Shown here piece after piece: positions 39,801 through 48,665 of a DNA stretch of 64,000 nt. The translations under genes and the position numbers were made by a program. Under the pieces are notes generated by a model. The model was not told the origin of the DNA. It worked only from the letters and a program-made list of their open reading frames with translations, and ran no database searches. Where the stretch lies: NCBI GenBank assembly GCA_003133225.1, contig PKWL01000061.1:17819-81818 (forward strand), in the 5' to 3' direction. Numbering within the stretch: the first letter of the stretch is position 1; every line of letters begins with the position of its first letter. Source of the stretch: Janthinobacterium sp. Its GTDB lineage: Bacteria; Pseudomonadota; Gammaproteobacteria; Burkholderiales; Burkholderiaceae_D.

Positions 39801-40556
39801 CCACACCATCAAATACGTCGAGTTATACCAGTCTGCCGACTCCGGCACGTCGGTCTGCTCGCCCCATACCTGCGGGCTGGCTGGCGGCAAGTCACAATAC
39901 CAGTCGTAAAAACTAAGAGCCACGCCACCGATCAGCGACAGGTAACGGGTTCCGGCGGCGTAACTGACCATCGACATCGCCGGAATCGGCGAAAAGCCGA
40001 CAATACGGTCCGGACCAAATTTCTTGATGGTCAAGGCGTTGGCGGCGGCGATGATTTCATTACTTTCGTTCCACGTGGCGCGCACGAAACCGCCCAGGCC
40101 GCGCACTGACTTGTATTTCTGTGCGCGCTCGGGGTTCTGACTGATGTAATCCCAGGCGGCAATCGGGTCCATCGTCAGCCGCGCTGCGCGCCACATTTCC
40201 ATGAGGCGCCCGCGCACCATCGGATATTTGACGCGCTGCGCCGAATACACGTACCACGAATAGCTAGCTCCGCGCGGGCAGCCGCGCGGCTCGTGGTTGG
40301 GCAGGTCGGGACGGGTGCGCGGGTAATCGGTCTGCTGCGTTTCCCAGGTAATCAAGCCGTTCTTGACATACACTTTCCAGCTGCAAGAGCCAGTGCAATT
40401 CACGCCATGGGTCGAGCGCACGATCTTGTCGTGCTGCCAGCGCTGGCGATAGCCGTTTTCCCAGGTACGGTCTTCATTGACGAGCGCGCCATGGCCATTT
40501 GAAAACGTTTCTTTGGGATGGGTGAAAAACTTCAGACGATCCAAAAAATGACTCAT
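36861..40556 (-). CDS. narG: Respiratory nitrate reductase alpha subunit NarG
   Basis: The catalytic molybdo-bis-MGD subunit of 1231 residues, full length. The FS0 cluster is STHGVNCTGSCSW with the later cysteine in EPRGCPRGASYSW, including the unusual histidine ligand. The molybdenum-ligand aspartate region is SADWYNSTYLMVWGSNVPMT. There is no twin-arginine signal, so it faces the cytosol and makes nitrite there. narH follows after 26 bases. The gene is intact. Confidence 0.96.
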   Translation of the reverse strand: MSHFLDRLKFFTHPKETFSNGHGALVNEDRTWENGYRQRWQHDKIVRSTHGVNCTGSCSWKVYVKNGLITWETQQTDYPRTRPDLPNHEPRGCPRGASYSWYVYSAQRVKYPMVRGRLMEMWRAARLTMDPIAAWDYISQNPERAQKYKSVRGLGGFVRATWNESNEIIAAANALTIKKFGPDRIVGFSPIPAMSMVSYAAGTRYLSLIGGVALSFYDWYCDLPPASPQVWGEQTDVPESADWYNSTYLMVWGSNVPMTRTPDAHFYTEVRYKGTKTVAVSSDYGEMVKFGDIWLAPKQGTDAALAMAMGHVILKEFHAHGQSEYFRGYAKQYTDFPMLVLLKEKNGTLVPDYFLRASHLANNLDETNNPEWKTLVMDEISGDISAPAGSIGFRWGEAGKWNLEQKAGTSGQAIDPRLSLIDCSDQVLAVGFAYFGGQDGDDLLLRNVPVKNVMLADGSMAQVTTVFDLSLANYGIDRGLGGGNVAIDFSDDVPYTPAWQEKHTGVKAADVITVAREFADNADRTRGKSMVIVGAALNHWYHMDMTYRGIINMLMMCGCVGQSGGGWAHYVGQEKLRPQTGWTPLAFALDWNRPMRQMNGTSFFYAHTSQWRHEKLHTAEIASPSADGNVAQMALIDYNAKSERMGWLPSAPQLETNPLELTRAAEAAGMEVAAYAVEQIKAGKLNFSCDDPDNPANFPRNMFVWRSNILGSSGKGHEYFLKYLLGTQNALMSDEESCIKPRDIKMRPAAEGKLDLLVVLDFRMSTTCLYGDIVLPTATWYEKDDLNTSDMHPFIHPLSEAVQPLWQSKSDWEIYKGIAEKFSEIGGAYLGTQKDLILTPLLHDTPGELGQPFDPKDWRAGECEPIPGKTMPSMSVVERNYGDVFKKFTSIGPLLESAGNGGKGIGWNTGQEVDVLRGINRTVLEEGVSHGQPRLNSAIDAAEMILSLAPETNGHVAVKAWAALSKMTGRDHTHLALPREHDTIRFRDVQAQPRKIISSPTWSGLESEEVSYNAGYTNVHELIPWRTLTGRQQFYQDHLWMRDFGEGLCVYKPAINTKTTAAMLGAQPNGNKEIALNFITPHQKWGIHSTYSDNLRMLTLSRGGPHVWLSEDDAKAAGIVDNDWIEVFNVNGTLTARAVVSQRVPAGMTMMYHAQEKIINVPGAELSGKRGGIHNSVTRTVTKPTHMIGGYAQLSYGFNYYGTVGSNRDEFVLVRKMNKVDWLEGPFKADA

Positions 40557-41063
40557 GCTGCCTCCACGCGTGCACCGTTACCGATACTTGAAAATGAGAA
40601 CGTTGCAACAAAATTGCTTACGTCAATGTACGAAGTCTACGTAACGGAGCCGGCAATGGCTATTGGCAAGAAGGGGTGGTCCGATTCGAAAAAGGACTAA
40701 GCACACTAGCTCTTTGTGACTATAGGTAACACGGATTTCGGCATCTAAGTTTGCGGACTCAAGTGGGGCCAAAACCTTATAAAAGGCCCAGCAATAACAT
40801 GAAACGGAACTGAGCCAACCTGCCGTCTTTTTTTCCAAGGTGAGTACGCAAAGAGGAAAAAGCCTACGGCGAATTATTCCTAGAGAAGACGGCGCAAGAG
40901 GGCCATGCTCCCAATTGACGAATCTGATCCAGCCACGCTACCCTACCGTTAGAACGGAAAAACGAGGCCAATCGAAAAACGAGACCAATCACGTCGAACG
41001 TTCGATCAGCAAAGGCGCGCTGATCGCCGCTGCGATTTTGAAACTGACCGGGGCTGCGCCTGC
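40557..41063. other. Upstream region of narGHJI
   Basis: About 500 bases without a gene. The nar promoter must lie here. I looked for FNR (TTGAT-N4-ATCAA) and NarL (TACYYMT) sites and found only partial ones, for example TTGACGTAAGCAA read on the gene strand near 40613-40625, which has a 3-base spacer. Confidence 0.5.
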
Positions 41064-41603
41064 TTAACCATGGATGGGGGTATCCAGCACGACCACACCG
41101 ACTGCGACGGGGGCAGCGGCGGGCGGCAGATTACGGATCGAGCCGATGCGAACAAAACCAGCCAGCGATTGGTCGGGGCTAAAGTCCAGTTGTGCCGACA
41201 GTGTCACCTCGAAGCAACGTTCTCCGTTAAGCACGCTGGCCCCGTAAGCTAGCTGCTGCGCGGCGTTGAGCCAATTGCCCAAGGCGGCCCCGGCGGCGAG
41301 CCACTGGTCACGCGGCGGCACGATGGTCCCGCCGGCGCGGCCACAAACACCAAGCAGCACGGGCGGTGGCGTCGCCTGCTTGCGCGCTCTGGCGCGGTCA
41401 GCGATCCCGGCCAGCTGCTCACGCTGGGCAGGGCCAAATTCGATGGCGCGCCAGGGACGCATTCCGCCATGAGCGGGCGCCCGGAAAGCTACTGGTATCA
41501 TCCGTTCCAGTTCGTTGGGCCCCGGTCCAGGGTTTTCCAGCCGTTTCAAAGACACGGAGCGCCTGGACATTAAGGACCTAAGACGCGGTTCGGGCGAGCC
41601 CAA
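41064..41603 (-). CDS. Nitroreductase family protein (YdjA-like)
   Basis: A flavin-binding enzyme subunit of 179 residues. LMSRRSVSLKRLENPGPGPN, FRAPAHGGMRPWRAIEF and GAALGNWLNAAQQLAYGASV follow the YdjA pattern, with the C-terminal SLAGFVRIGSI. Such enzymes reduce nitro or quinone groups with NAD(P)H. A TTG at 41603 is preceded by GGGAGG at 7 bases and fits the family start; an ATG at 41660 lacks one. It lies between narK2 and narG on the same strand and may be co-transcribed, but a role in nitrate respiration is unproven. Confidence 0.8.
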   Translation of the reverse strand: MGSPEPRLRSLMSRRSVSLKRLENPGPGPNELERMIPVAFRAPAHGGMRPWRAIEFGPAQREQLAGIADRARARKQATPPPVLLGVCGRAGGTIVPPRDQWLAAGAALGNWLNAAQQLAYGASVLNGERCFEVTLSAQLDFSPDQSLAGFVRIGSIRNLPPAAAPVAVGVVVLDTPIHG

Positions 41604-41693
41604 GATTGCACCTCCCGCCGCTGCTTTTCGTTCGTCATTGTTAGTGCTGGGCCTGGGCAAGCGTCACCCATGCATGTGCTCGATGCGAGCGCG

Positions 41694-43079
41694 CTAGCAC
41701 GAAATTTCCGCCTGCTGGCGTGCATAAAACCACCAGGTGAGGGCAATGCAGCTGACATAGAACCCGATAAAGCACCACAATGCGGCTTCTGGACCGCCCG
41801 TCAACGCAATTGACGTCCCATAGCTTTTTGGAATAAAAAAGGCGCCATACGCTGCCACCGCCGACGTAAAGCCTAGCACCGCGGCGCTCTCCTTGTTCGC
41901 ATCGATAACGGCTTGCTCTTGAGCCAACTTGCCCATCCCGGCAGCAGCGCGCTGGCGCTCGGTTAAGAAGATCACAGGAATCATTCGGAAGGTCGAAGCA
42001 TTACCGATGCCAGTGCCAGCGAACAGCAGCATAAACATCCAGAAGAAGCCCCAAAAATTGCCGACCGCGCCTGCATGTGGCAGATAGTGCATGACACCAA
42101 ACACGGTAACGACCATCACGACGAAAGTCCACAGGGTCACCTTAGCGCCCCCCAGCTTGTCTGCGACAAAGCCGCCAACCACGCGGGCCAGGGCACCGAC
42201 CAAGGGCCCGAGGAACGCATATTGGAGGGGATTGAGATCGGGAAACTGGGTCTTGATCAGCAATGGAAAAGCGGCCGAATATCCAATAAAGGAACCGAAT
42301 GTTCCGGTATATAGCCAGCACATCAGCCAATTGTGCTTGCGCTTGAAGATCACGGCTTGCTCCGTAAAAGAGGCTTTTGCCGAAGCGATGTCATTCATGC
42401 CGAGCCATGCCAGCAGGGTGGTGAGAGCGATAAACGGTACCCAAATAAAACCCGCATTTTGCATCCATAATTGCTTGGTCTGCCCGGCGTTCATCCAGGG
42501 TTGCGCCTCGCCACCGAGCGCGCCGAAAATGCCGGCCGTGATGACCAGTGGCACCACGAACTGGACGACCGAGACACCCAAATTGCCGAGTCCGGCATTC
42601 ATGCCCAGTGCATAACCTTTCTGCGCCTTCGGGTAGAAAAAGCTGATGTTGGCCATCGACGAGGCAAAGTTGCCGCCGCCAAAACCGCACAACAGCGCCA
42701 GGATCAGCATGGTGGGAAAACTGGTACTGACATCCTGAACCGCAAAACCAATGCCGATGGCGGGAATCAGCAGCGACGCCGTGGACAGGGCGGTCCATTT
42801 TCTGCCGCCGAAGATGGGCACCATGAAGGAATAAAAAATGCGCAATGTTGCCCCTGACAGTCCCGGCAAGGCCGTCAGCCAGAATAGTTGATTGGTGCTG
42901 TACTTGAAACCGATATTTGGCAGGTTCACCACCACCACACTCCATACCATCCACACCGCGAAAGCGAGCAACAAGGCGGGAATGGAAATCCACAAATTGC
43001 GATTGGCGGTCGATCTCCCGGTGCTTTGCCAGAAGCTGGTAGTTTCCGGGGCCCACATATTAATGACATATTTACTCAC
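41694..43079 (-). CDS. narK2: Nitrate/nitrite transporter NarK (NarK2 type)
   Basis: A twelve-helix MFS carrier of 461 residues close to E. coli NarK, which exchanges nitrate for nitrite. Signature text includes RNLWISIPALLLAFAVWMVW, GFGGGNFASSMANISFFYPK and YALGMNAGLGNLGVSVVQF, the latter being the nitrate signature with the two-arginine pathway nearby. The start is a GTG at 43079 (GAGGAG 6 bases upstream) that overlaps the narK1 stop as GTGA. Longer in-frame starts run inside narK1. Confidence 0.92.
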   Translation of the reverse strand: MSKYVINMWAPETTSFWQSTGRSTANRNLWISIPALLLAFAVWMVWSVVVVNLPNIGFKYSTNQLFWLTALPGLSGATLRIFYSFMVPIFGGRKWTALSTASLLIPAIGIGFAVQDVSTSFPTMLILALLCGFGGGNFASSMANISFFYPKAQKGYALGMNAGLGNLGVSVVQFVVPLVITAGIFGALGGEAQPWMNAGQTKQLWMQNAGFIWVPFIALTTLLAWLGMNDIASAKASFTEQAVIFKRKHNWLMCWLYTGTFGSFIGYSAAFPLLIKTQFPDLNPLQYAFLGPLVGALARVVGGFVADKLGGAKVTLWTFVVMVVTVFGVMHYLPHAGAVGNFWGFFWMFMLLFAGTGIGNASTFRMIPVIFLTERQRAAAGMGKLAQEQAVIDANKESAAVLGFTSAVAAYGAFFIPKSYGTSIALTGGPEAALWCFIGFYVSCIALTWWFYARQQAEISC

Positions 43080-44383
43080 AACACTCTCCTCGATGCATAG
43101 CTTGATACGGGGGCCCGAATAACCGTTCGGGGTTGGTCTGGTATTGCCGATGCCGGCTCGGCGGCGACGCCCCCGTTTGGCTTGAATGAGTAATGCATGC
43201 ATACCAGCGACACGCACACTGCGCCGTACAACAGCATGAATGCGGAGGAGCGCACGCCGGTCAGATCGACTAGGGCGCCAAACATGATCGGCAGCACGAA
43301 GCCACCCAAGCCGCCGGCAAGGCCGACGACTCCCGATACGGCGCCGATGTTGTCAGTGAAGTCGTCGGCGATGAATTTAAATATGGATGCCTTTCCGATT
43401 GCCATGGCGACGCCTACGACAAACAGCAACAACGTAAACATCCACGGCGCCACGCCAATATGCAAGCTCATCTGGCCGCCGACTGTCGTCACCACCATGC
43501 TCGTTGGCGGATAAGACAATAAAAAGAAGCAGACGAAGCACACCCACATCACTCGCCAAGTCACTTTGTAGGCGCCGTATTTGTCGGCGATCCAGCCGCC
43601 GAGGGCGCGCAAGATCCCGCCCGGCAGCGAGAAACACGCCGCTAGCAAGGCCGCCAGCCGCAGGTCAAAGCCATATTCAGCGATGTAGTACTTGGTTATC
43701 CAAAGCGCAAGCGCGACATAGCCACCGAAAACCACTGAGTAGTACTGGCAATAGCGCCACACGCGCGGGTCCTTGAGCACCTTCATTTGCTCCGGGAATG
43801 ATGCGCCGGCTGGCGCCTGATGCGATGTATCGGTATAGGAAAAGACCCAAAACAGCAATGCCGTAAGCAGCATGGCGGCAGCATAGACCTTCGGCAGCAT
43901 TTGCCAACCAAAGCCTGCAATGATCGCCGGCGCAACGAATTTTGTCAGCGCGGAACCAGAATTGCCGGCGCCAAATATCCCCATTGCCAGGCCGCGCCGC
44001 TCCTTTTCGAACCAGCGCGCCACATACGGCGTCCCTACGGAGAAAGAACCTCCGGCCACGCCAATGAATAAGCCGAGTACCAGAAAATGCCAGTATTGCG
44101 TGGCATAACTGATCAGATAAATCGGCAGCACGCAGGCAAGCATCAGCAAGAAAAATACTTTGCGCCCACCATAGCGGTCGGTCCATATGCCGAGCGGCAC
44201 GCGCACCAGCGATCCGGACAAAACTGGTGTTGCCGCCAGCAGCCCGAACTGTGTTTCATTGAGACCGAGGTGGGCCTTGATGGGTATGCCAAGTACCGCA
44301 AACATCATCCAGACTGCAAAGCAAATGGTAAAAGCGGAGGTGCTACTGAGCAACACCGAAATCTGCTTGTTAGTAGTTGCCAC
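43076..44383 (-). CDS. narK1: Nitrate transporter NarK1 (NasA/NRT type)
   Basis: A twelve-helix MFS protein of 435 residues of the NarK1 kind, thought to be a nitrate/proton symporter that starts nitrate import. Segments ICFAVWMMFAVLGIPIKAHL, GAGNSGSALTKFVAPAI and GVVGLAGGLGGFVLPIMFG include both nitrate signature motifs. The GTG at 44383 has GGAGG about 7 bases upstream and defines the start better than an ATG at 44473. Its stop overlaps the narK2 start by 4 bases, an arrangement close to the fused NarK1-NarK2 of some denitrifiers. Confidence 0.92.
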   Translation of the reverse strand: MATTNKQISVLLSSTSAFTICFAVWMMFAVLGIPIKAHLGLNETQFGLLAATPVLSGSLVRVPLGIWTDRYGGRKVFFLLMLACVLPIYLISYATQYWHFLVLGLFIGVAGGSFSVGTPYVARWFEKERRGLAMGIFGAGNSGSALTKFVAPAIIAGFGWQMLPKVYAAAMLLTALLFWVFSYTDTSHQAPAGASFPEQMKVLKDPRVWRYCQYYSVVFGGYVALALWITKYYIAEYGFDLRLAALLAACFSLPGGILRALGGWIADKYGAYKVTWRVMWVCFVCFFLLSYPPTSMVVTTVGGQMSLHIGVAPWMFTLLLFVVGVAMAIGKASIFKFIADDFTDNIGAVSGVVGLAGGLGGFVLPIMFGALVDLTGVRSSAFMLLYGAVCVSLVCMHYSFKPNGGVAAEPASAIPDQPRTVIRAPVSSYASRRVL

Positions 44384-44691
44384 GTTTCCCCTCCAAAGAC
44401 GCAAGACATAGCGAAATGGTACGTTGCGCCGCGCAGTAGCACTATTACTCGGAGGGATATTTTGTAAAAGCAATCTGGCTAGGTGTCTCCGCCAAAGTAA
44501 CTATTGGGTTGGCTTTCATATAGATCGAAAGGAGTGGTTCAAAAGATGCCATTTCAGGTCAAACGCCCGCGCCCGCTCTTCGGCTAAAAACCTGACACCT
44601 GTTTTTTCATTGCCACCGGCCGATATGGGCGAATGCCGCCAGGGCCGTATAAAAATGCTTGAGCGCGCCGGTAGCCAGGCCAGTACTTCAA
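44384..44691. other. Intergenic region upstream of narK1
   Basis: About 300 bases with no gene. The narK1 promoter should be here. One minus-strand frame (44516-44776) runs through but is not protein-like and partly covers the DUF2249 relic. Confidence 0.45.
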
Positions 44692-44945
44692 TTAGCACGC
44701 CACCAGAAAATCTTTGACGATTTCTCCCGGCGCGCGCGCGACATAGCGATCTTGATGCAAGAAGCAAAGCGCTCATCGACCTGCGAGAGCAAGGGCAAGG
44801 GCAAAGGACCTGATCGTTACAAATGGCATGGTCTCGCCCACTTGCAGCGCTTCGAGCGCGCCGAAGATGGCGGCGTGGCGGAAAGCGCGTGGCCGCGCCG
44901 CGCGCATCGACTCGATAGCGGCCAATACAGGAAGGGAAGAGCGCA
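44692..44945 (-). pseudogene. Decayed duplicate of the DUF2249 gene
   Basis: Read on the minus strand, this stretch closely matches the intact DUF2249 gene at 63256-63519. Shared runs include CGCCGCCATCTTCGGCGCGC, GAAATCGTCA and GATTTTCTGGTG. Small insertions and deletions (for example a lost TTT in the CGTTTTTGTAAC region and a duplicated CCCTTG) throw the frame, so no full product is possible. The duplication looks fairly recent. It lies between the chemoreceptor gene and narK1. Confidence 0.75.
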
Positions 44946-44961
44946 GGGTCCCCGGCTAACG

Positions 44962-46953
44962 TCAGGAAAAGCTGGGTGTATGAAACTCACGTTTTAAAAG
45001 GAGAAGAGCCGCGGGAACCTCAGTCCCATCTGCCAGTTTGAATACGCTTACCACCTGCGATAAATTTCCCGCTTGCTCTTGCATGCTTTGTGCGGCGGCA
45101 GCGGCTTGTTCCACCAAGGCCGCATTTTGTTGCGTCACGTCATCCATTTGCATGATGGCTTGATTGATTTGCTCGATACCGGATGTCTGTTCCCGGCTGG
45201 CCGCCGTGATTTCGCACATGATGTCTGTCACACGCCCGATGCTGTCGACCATCTCATTCATGGTGGTGCCAGCCTGATCGACCAGCCTGCTGCCGGCATT
45301 AACCGTTTCCACTGAATCATCGATCAACAGCTTGATTTCCTTGGCTGCGCTGGCCGAGCGCTGCGCCAGGCTGCGCACCTCGGCTGCCACTACCGCGAAG
45401 CCACGGCCCTGTTCGCCTGCGCGCGCTGCTTCTACCGCAGCATTTAGCGCCAAAATATTGGTCTGGAAGGCGATGCCGTCGATGACGCCGATGATGTCGA
45501 CAATCTTCCTGGACGCTGCGTTGATCGAACTCATCGTATCGACCACTTGCGTAACCACTGCGCCGCCCTTTACCGCCACTTCGGAAGCGGACAACGCGAG
45601 CACGTTCGCCTGTTGCGCATTGTCGGCATTCTGTTTGACGGTACCGGTCAATTCTTCCATCGACGATGCTGTTTCTTCCAGCGCGCTTGCCTGTTTTTCG
45701 GTGCGCGATGAAAGGTCGAGGTTGCCGGATGCGATCTGGCCCGATGCGGTAGCGATGGTGTCGGTCCCGGCGCGCACTTCGCCGACGATTCTAACCAAGC
45801 TTTCATTCATGTCTTTCAGTGCCTGTAGCAGTTGCCCCGTTTCGTCCTCAGATGCCACCTCGATGCGGGCCGTCAGGTCGCCCAGGGCGATCTGCCTCGC
45901 GATGCCGATCGCCCTGCCGAGCGGCACGGTCACCGACCGGCTGATGAGATAGCTAAGGAGCGTGGCCAACACCATAAGGGAGACGATGCCGGCGATTAAA
46001 GCGTACTCGGTAGCCACCAGAGACGCGGCGCGCGAATTCAGTCTCTGCCCCAACCCTACCAGCGCGGTATCGTTGAGTTTTATCTGAGTGTCGATCGCTT
46101 CAGTGAAGTGCGCAAAAAAATCCGCCGCGGGGAATGTCAATTGCGTCGCGTTCACGATCTGTTCCTGCGCCAGATGAATCGCCTTGTTCCCAACAGCCAG
46201 GCTAGCCTGCGCCTGGATAGCAAGGCTACTCTTAAATGCGGGATTGTCAGTCATCGCCTTCGCCAACGATTGGTTGACGGTAGCGTAGAGACCGTTGATC
46301 TGGTCAATCATCCCGAGTATGCTACTGCGCTCCTCGACAGTAGCATTTTTGCCTACCAACAAACCGGCGCCCTTCGCACGCATGCGCCCTAGCGCCTCAG
46401 TCAACTGGGGTGATTGCACGAGAGCCGACTCGATCAGATTGCGTGTATCGGGTTCCGGATCCACGCTGAGTCCGAAGCGATCGACCAGCATCCCGTTGAT
46501 CTTCAGTAAATCGGAAATCAGTGTGGTGTGCTGCGTGAAGCTGTCCTTACCGGAGATCGATTGTTGGGCGATCTTGCCGGGGATCGCTGTCCACTTAGCC
46601 TTCGCTTGCTGCCATTTGTCCGCGATGTCGGCGTCGCCGACCTGTTTGGCGACTGCATCCATCGCAGCAGCGGCCTGGTCCACCTCATCTTGCTTGGTTG
46701 CGCGAGGACCTTTCGCGGCATCGTTGCCTCCCAATACCATCGCAGATATACCGCGATGCTGTTGTGTCACCCGCACCAGATTTAGCAATGCCTGTATCGG
46801 GATGATGCCGCGCGCTTCCAGGTTGGCGGCGTCAATCGTCTTGTTGGATTCCCGAACGTAAAGAGTGAGTGGCGCCAGGGCCAAGACTCCTCCGAAAAGC
46901 GCAAGCAGCGCAAATTTTTGCCATAGCAACAGACGGTTCAACAGAATGTTCAT
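44962..46953 (-). CDS. Methyl-accepting chemotaxis protein, possibly nitrate/nitrite-sensing
   Basis: An inner-membrane chemoreceptor of 663 residues. TM1 is at about residues 10-30; a helical periplasmic domain of roughly 280 residues follows; TM2 is near residues 315-340, then HAMP ([20 protein letters not shown]) and the signalling domain with the hairpin tip [20 protein letters not shown]. The periplasmic part has [18 protein letters not shown], similar to the QxERG helix of NIT nitrate-sensing domains. With its place among nar and nir genes, this suggests nitrate or nitrite taxis. The start at 46953 has GGAAAG 6-7 bases upstream. Confidence 0.85.
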   Translation of the reverse strand: MNILLNRLLLWQKFALLALFGGVLALAPLTLYVRESNKTIDAANLEARGIIPIQALLNLVRVTQQHRGISAMVLGGNDAAKGPRATKQDEVDQAAAAMDAVAKQVGDADIADKWQQAKAKWTAIPGKIAQQSISGKDSFTQHTTLISDLLKINGMLVDRFGLSVDPEPDTRNLIESALVQSPQLTEALGRMRAKGAGLLVGKNATVEERSSILGMIDQINGLYATVNQSLAKAMTDNPAFKSSLAIQAQASLAVGNKAIHLAQEQIVNATQLTFPAADFFAHFTEAIDTQIKLNDTALVGLGQRLNSRAASLVATEYALIAGIVSLMVLATLLSYLISRSVTVPLGRAIGIARQIALGDLTARIEVASEDETGQLLQALKDMNESLVRIVGEVRAGTDTIATASGQIASGNLDLSSRTEKQASALEETASSMEELTGTVKQNADNAQQANVLALSASEVAVKGGAVVTQVVDTMSSINAASRKIVDIIGVIDGIAFQTNILALNAAVEAARAGEQGRGFAVVAAEVRSLAQRSASAAKEIKLLIDDSVETVNAGSRLVDQAGTTMNEMVDSIGRVTDIMCEITAASREQTSGIEQINQAIMQMDDVTQQNAALVEQAAAAAQSMQEQAGNLSQVVSVFKLADGTEVPAALLLLKREFHTPSFS

Positions 46954-47225
46954 CTTTTTCTTTCCGTGTAATACCGATCGTTCTGAGGATTCGGGATGAA
47001 GGTACCGTTGTTTGGCTTCCTGCAAGCACATTGTTGATTAGCAACTCGATTACATCTCCATCAGTACGCGCTCAGAGCCATTCATGCGAATCGTCGAACG
47101 TCATTTCTTGGAAATCGAGCGGTCGCTCCTGGTGCCCGCGGGAAGGCGGCGCCGGACCATGGGTCAACCGCGCATCCGCGCTTCACCTGTGACCTTATTT
47201 GAACGGCGCCCCCAATACCAACCAA

Positions 47226-47843
47226 TCACTTGTCGTGTGCGGCCTGGGCCACCAGCTTCAGAAATACAGGATCGACAGCGCCAAGTTTACCGGTGCGTCC
47301 CAAGATGCGCCCATCGCCGTCTAGCAAGATTAACGCGGTACTGTGATTGTATTCCCCGCTTCTGAGCAAACGGTACTGTATTCCCAGGATGGCCGCAAGT
47401 TTGCGCACGCCCTCCGCATCGGTGCGCGCCAACGTCCAGTGCGCGGGGTTGAGCCGGCGCCGCGCGGCAATCGACTTGAGCACCGCGACGTCGTCGCGTG
47501 CCGGGTCGAAGGTCACCAACAGCAGCGAGAGGTTGGCGCGCTCCTCTGCAGTCAAGCCATCTTCGGTATGACGCATGGTGTCAATTAACATCGGACATAC
47601 GAATTGGCAGGAATTATAGAACATGCTGACGATCACCGGCTGACCGCGCTTGCCCGATAATTTGAAAGGATGGCCATCCTGATCCACCAACTCGCTGTTC
47701 AATTGATATACGGAATCGCTCGGCAACGGCCCTACGCCGGCTGCAGAGTTGCCGGCGGCGCCGGCTCCTGCGCTATGAGCTAGAATGCTAAACGCGATGG
47801 CACTGAGCCAACGCGCCGAACTTAGGCTTATGAGTGGTTTCAT
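47226..47843 (-). CDS. SCO1/SenC-family copper-binding thioredoxin-like protein
   Basis: An exported protein of 205 residues. A signal peptide (MKPLISLSSARWLSAIAFSI...) precedes a thioredoxin fold with the copper motif FYNSCQFVCPMLIDTM (CxxxC) and the later histidine in GEYNHSTALILLDGDG. SCO proteins deliver copper to cuproenzymes. Its ATG overlaps the nirV stop as ATGA, and nirK is two genes upstream, so the natural client is the copper nitrite reductase, by inference from position. Confidence 0.87.
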   Translation of the reverse strand: MKPLISLSSARWLSAIAFSILAHSAGAGAAGNSAAGVGPLPSDSVYQLNSELVDQDGHPFKLSGKRGQPVIVSMFYNSCQFVCPMLIDTMRHTEDGLTAEERANLSLLLVTFDPARDDVAVLKSIAARRRLNPAHWTLARTDAEGVRKLAAILGIQYRLLRSGEYNHSTALILLDGDGRILGRTGKLGAVDPVFLKLVAQAAHDK

Positions 47844-48646
47844 TTCATGTCCTCTGTGAGACTGCGGGCGCAACGGAACCCGAGGTTGTCGGTAGTATCG
47901 GCGCCCGCCAAAGAAGACAGCAACGCGATGCGCATCAAAACGGCAAAATTTTCCTTATCCTGCAGGCTAATCGCGCCCGCGCCGCAGAATTGCAGCTTGT
48001 CCGGATCGCCCTGGTTGCGGCTGTCGGCGCTGATGAACAAAGCGTTGAAATCGTCCACCCATTCCCAGATCATGCCCTGCATATCCCGTATGCCGTAATA
48101 GTTTGCCGGTCCACCAACTGCCGGCGTCGGCATATCGGATGTCCGGCCATACCAGGAAAGAATGCGGGCACGCCAGCTCGGGTCGCGCCTTGCATCAGCG
48201 TGGGTTTCATCGGCGGCGGCGACGTATTCCCATTCGTACCAGGTAGGTAGGCGCGCGCCTTCATATTCGCAAAATGCCCGCGCCGCGAACCAGCTGACGC
48301 TAGTGACCGCCCGGTTCGCGCCCAGTTGCGCGCTGATTGAGGCGGGGCCGCTCCAGTGATGCAAGTATCTGCTGTCGGCAAACACCGCCGGAATTCGGTC
48401 GCGCCGCCACTCCGGCCGGGCGCTCAGGAAAGCCAGAAATTCGGCATTGGTCACCGGCATTGCGCGCAGCGCGAAGGCGTCAACTTGGACCGGACCGTTG
48501 TCAGCTGCGCTCGACAATACACTGACGAATGTGCCGGCCGCAATGGGTACATATGCCACCGGGGCCGCTGCTGCTTTTATTATCAGCAGGCCGCACGCTG
48601 CCGCGCCGCTCCATGCGGACAGTTTCGTCCTACGGTCCGCCATCAT
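47840..48646 (-). CDS. nirV: NirV, formylglycine-generating-enzyme-like (SUMF1) domain protein
   Basis: A protein of 268 residues with an N-terminal hydrophobic segment (signal or anchor) and one FGE-sulfatase domain: VAYVPIAAGTFVSVLSSAAD, PVTNAEFLAFLSARPEW, YEGARLPTWYEWEYVAAAD and the C-terminal NLGFRCARS. NirV commonly accompanies nirK; its exact role is unknown. GGAGAG stands just before two consecutive ATGs (48646 and 48643), so either may be used. The gene is 19 bases after nirK. Confidence 0.85.
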   Translation of the reverse strand: MMADRRTKLSAWSGAAACGLLIIKAAAAPVAYVPIAAGTFVSVLSSAADNGPVQVDAFALRAMPVTNAEFLAFLSARPEWRRDRIPAVFADSRYLHHWSGPASISAQLGANRAVTSVSWFAARAFCEYEGARLPTWYEWEYVAAADETHADARRDPSWRARILSWYGRTSDMPTPAVGGPANYYGIRDMQGMIWEWVDDFNALFISADSRNQGDPDKLQFCGAGAISLQDKENFAVLMRIALLSSLAGADTTDNLGFRCARSLTEDMK

Positions 48647-48665
48647 GCTCTCTCCGGCCCGCCGC

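Noticed and set aside
39321..40109. 262-codon plus-strand frame inside narG
   Set aside because: It lies wholly opposite narG, is rich in Arg/His/Gly without any domain, and is a typical shadow of a GC-rich gene.
40613..40625. FNR-like palindrome upstream of narG
   Set aside because: The half-sites TTGAC and AGCAA are three bases apart instead of four and match poorly.
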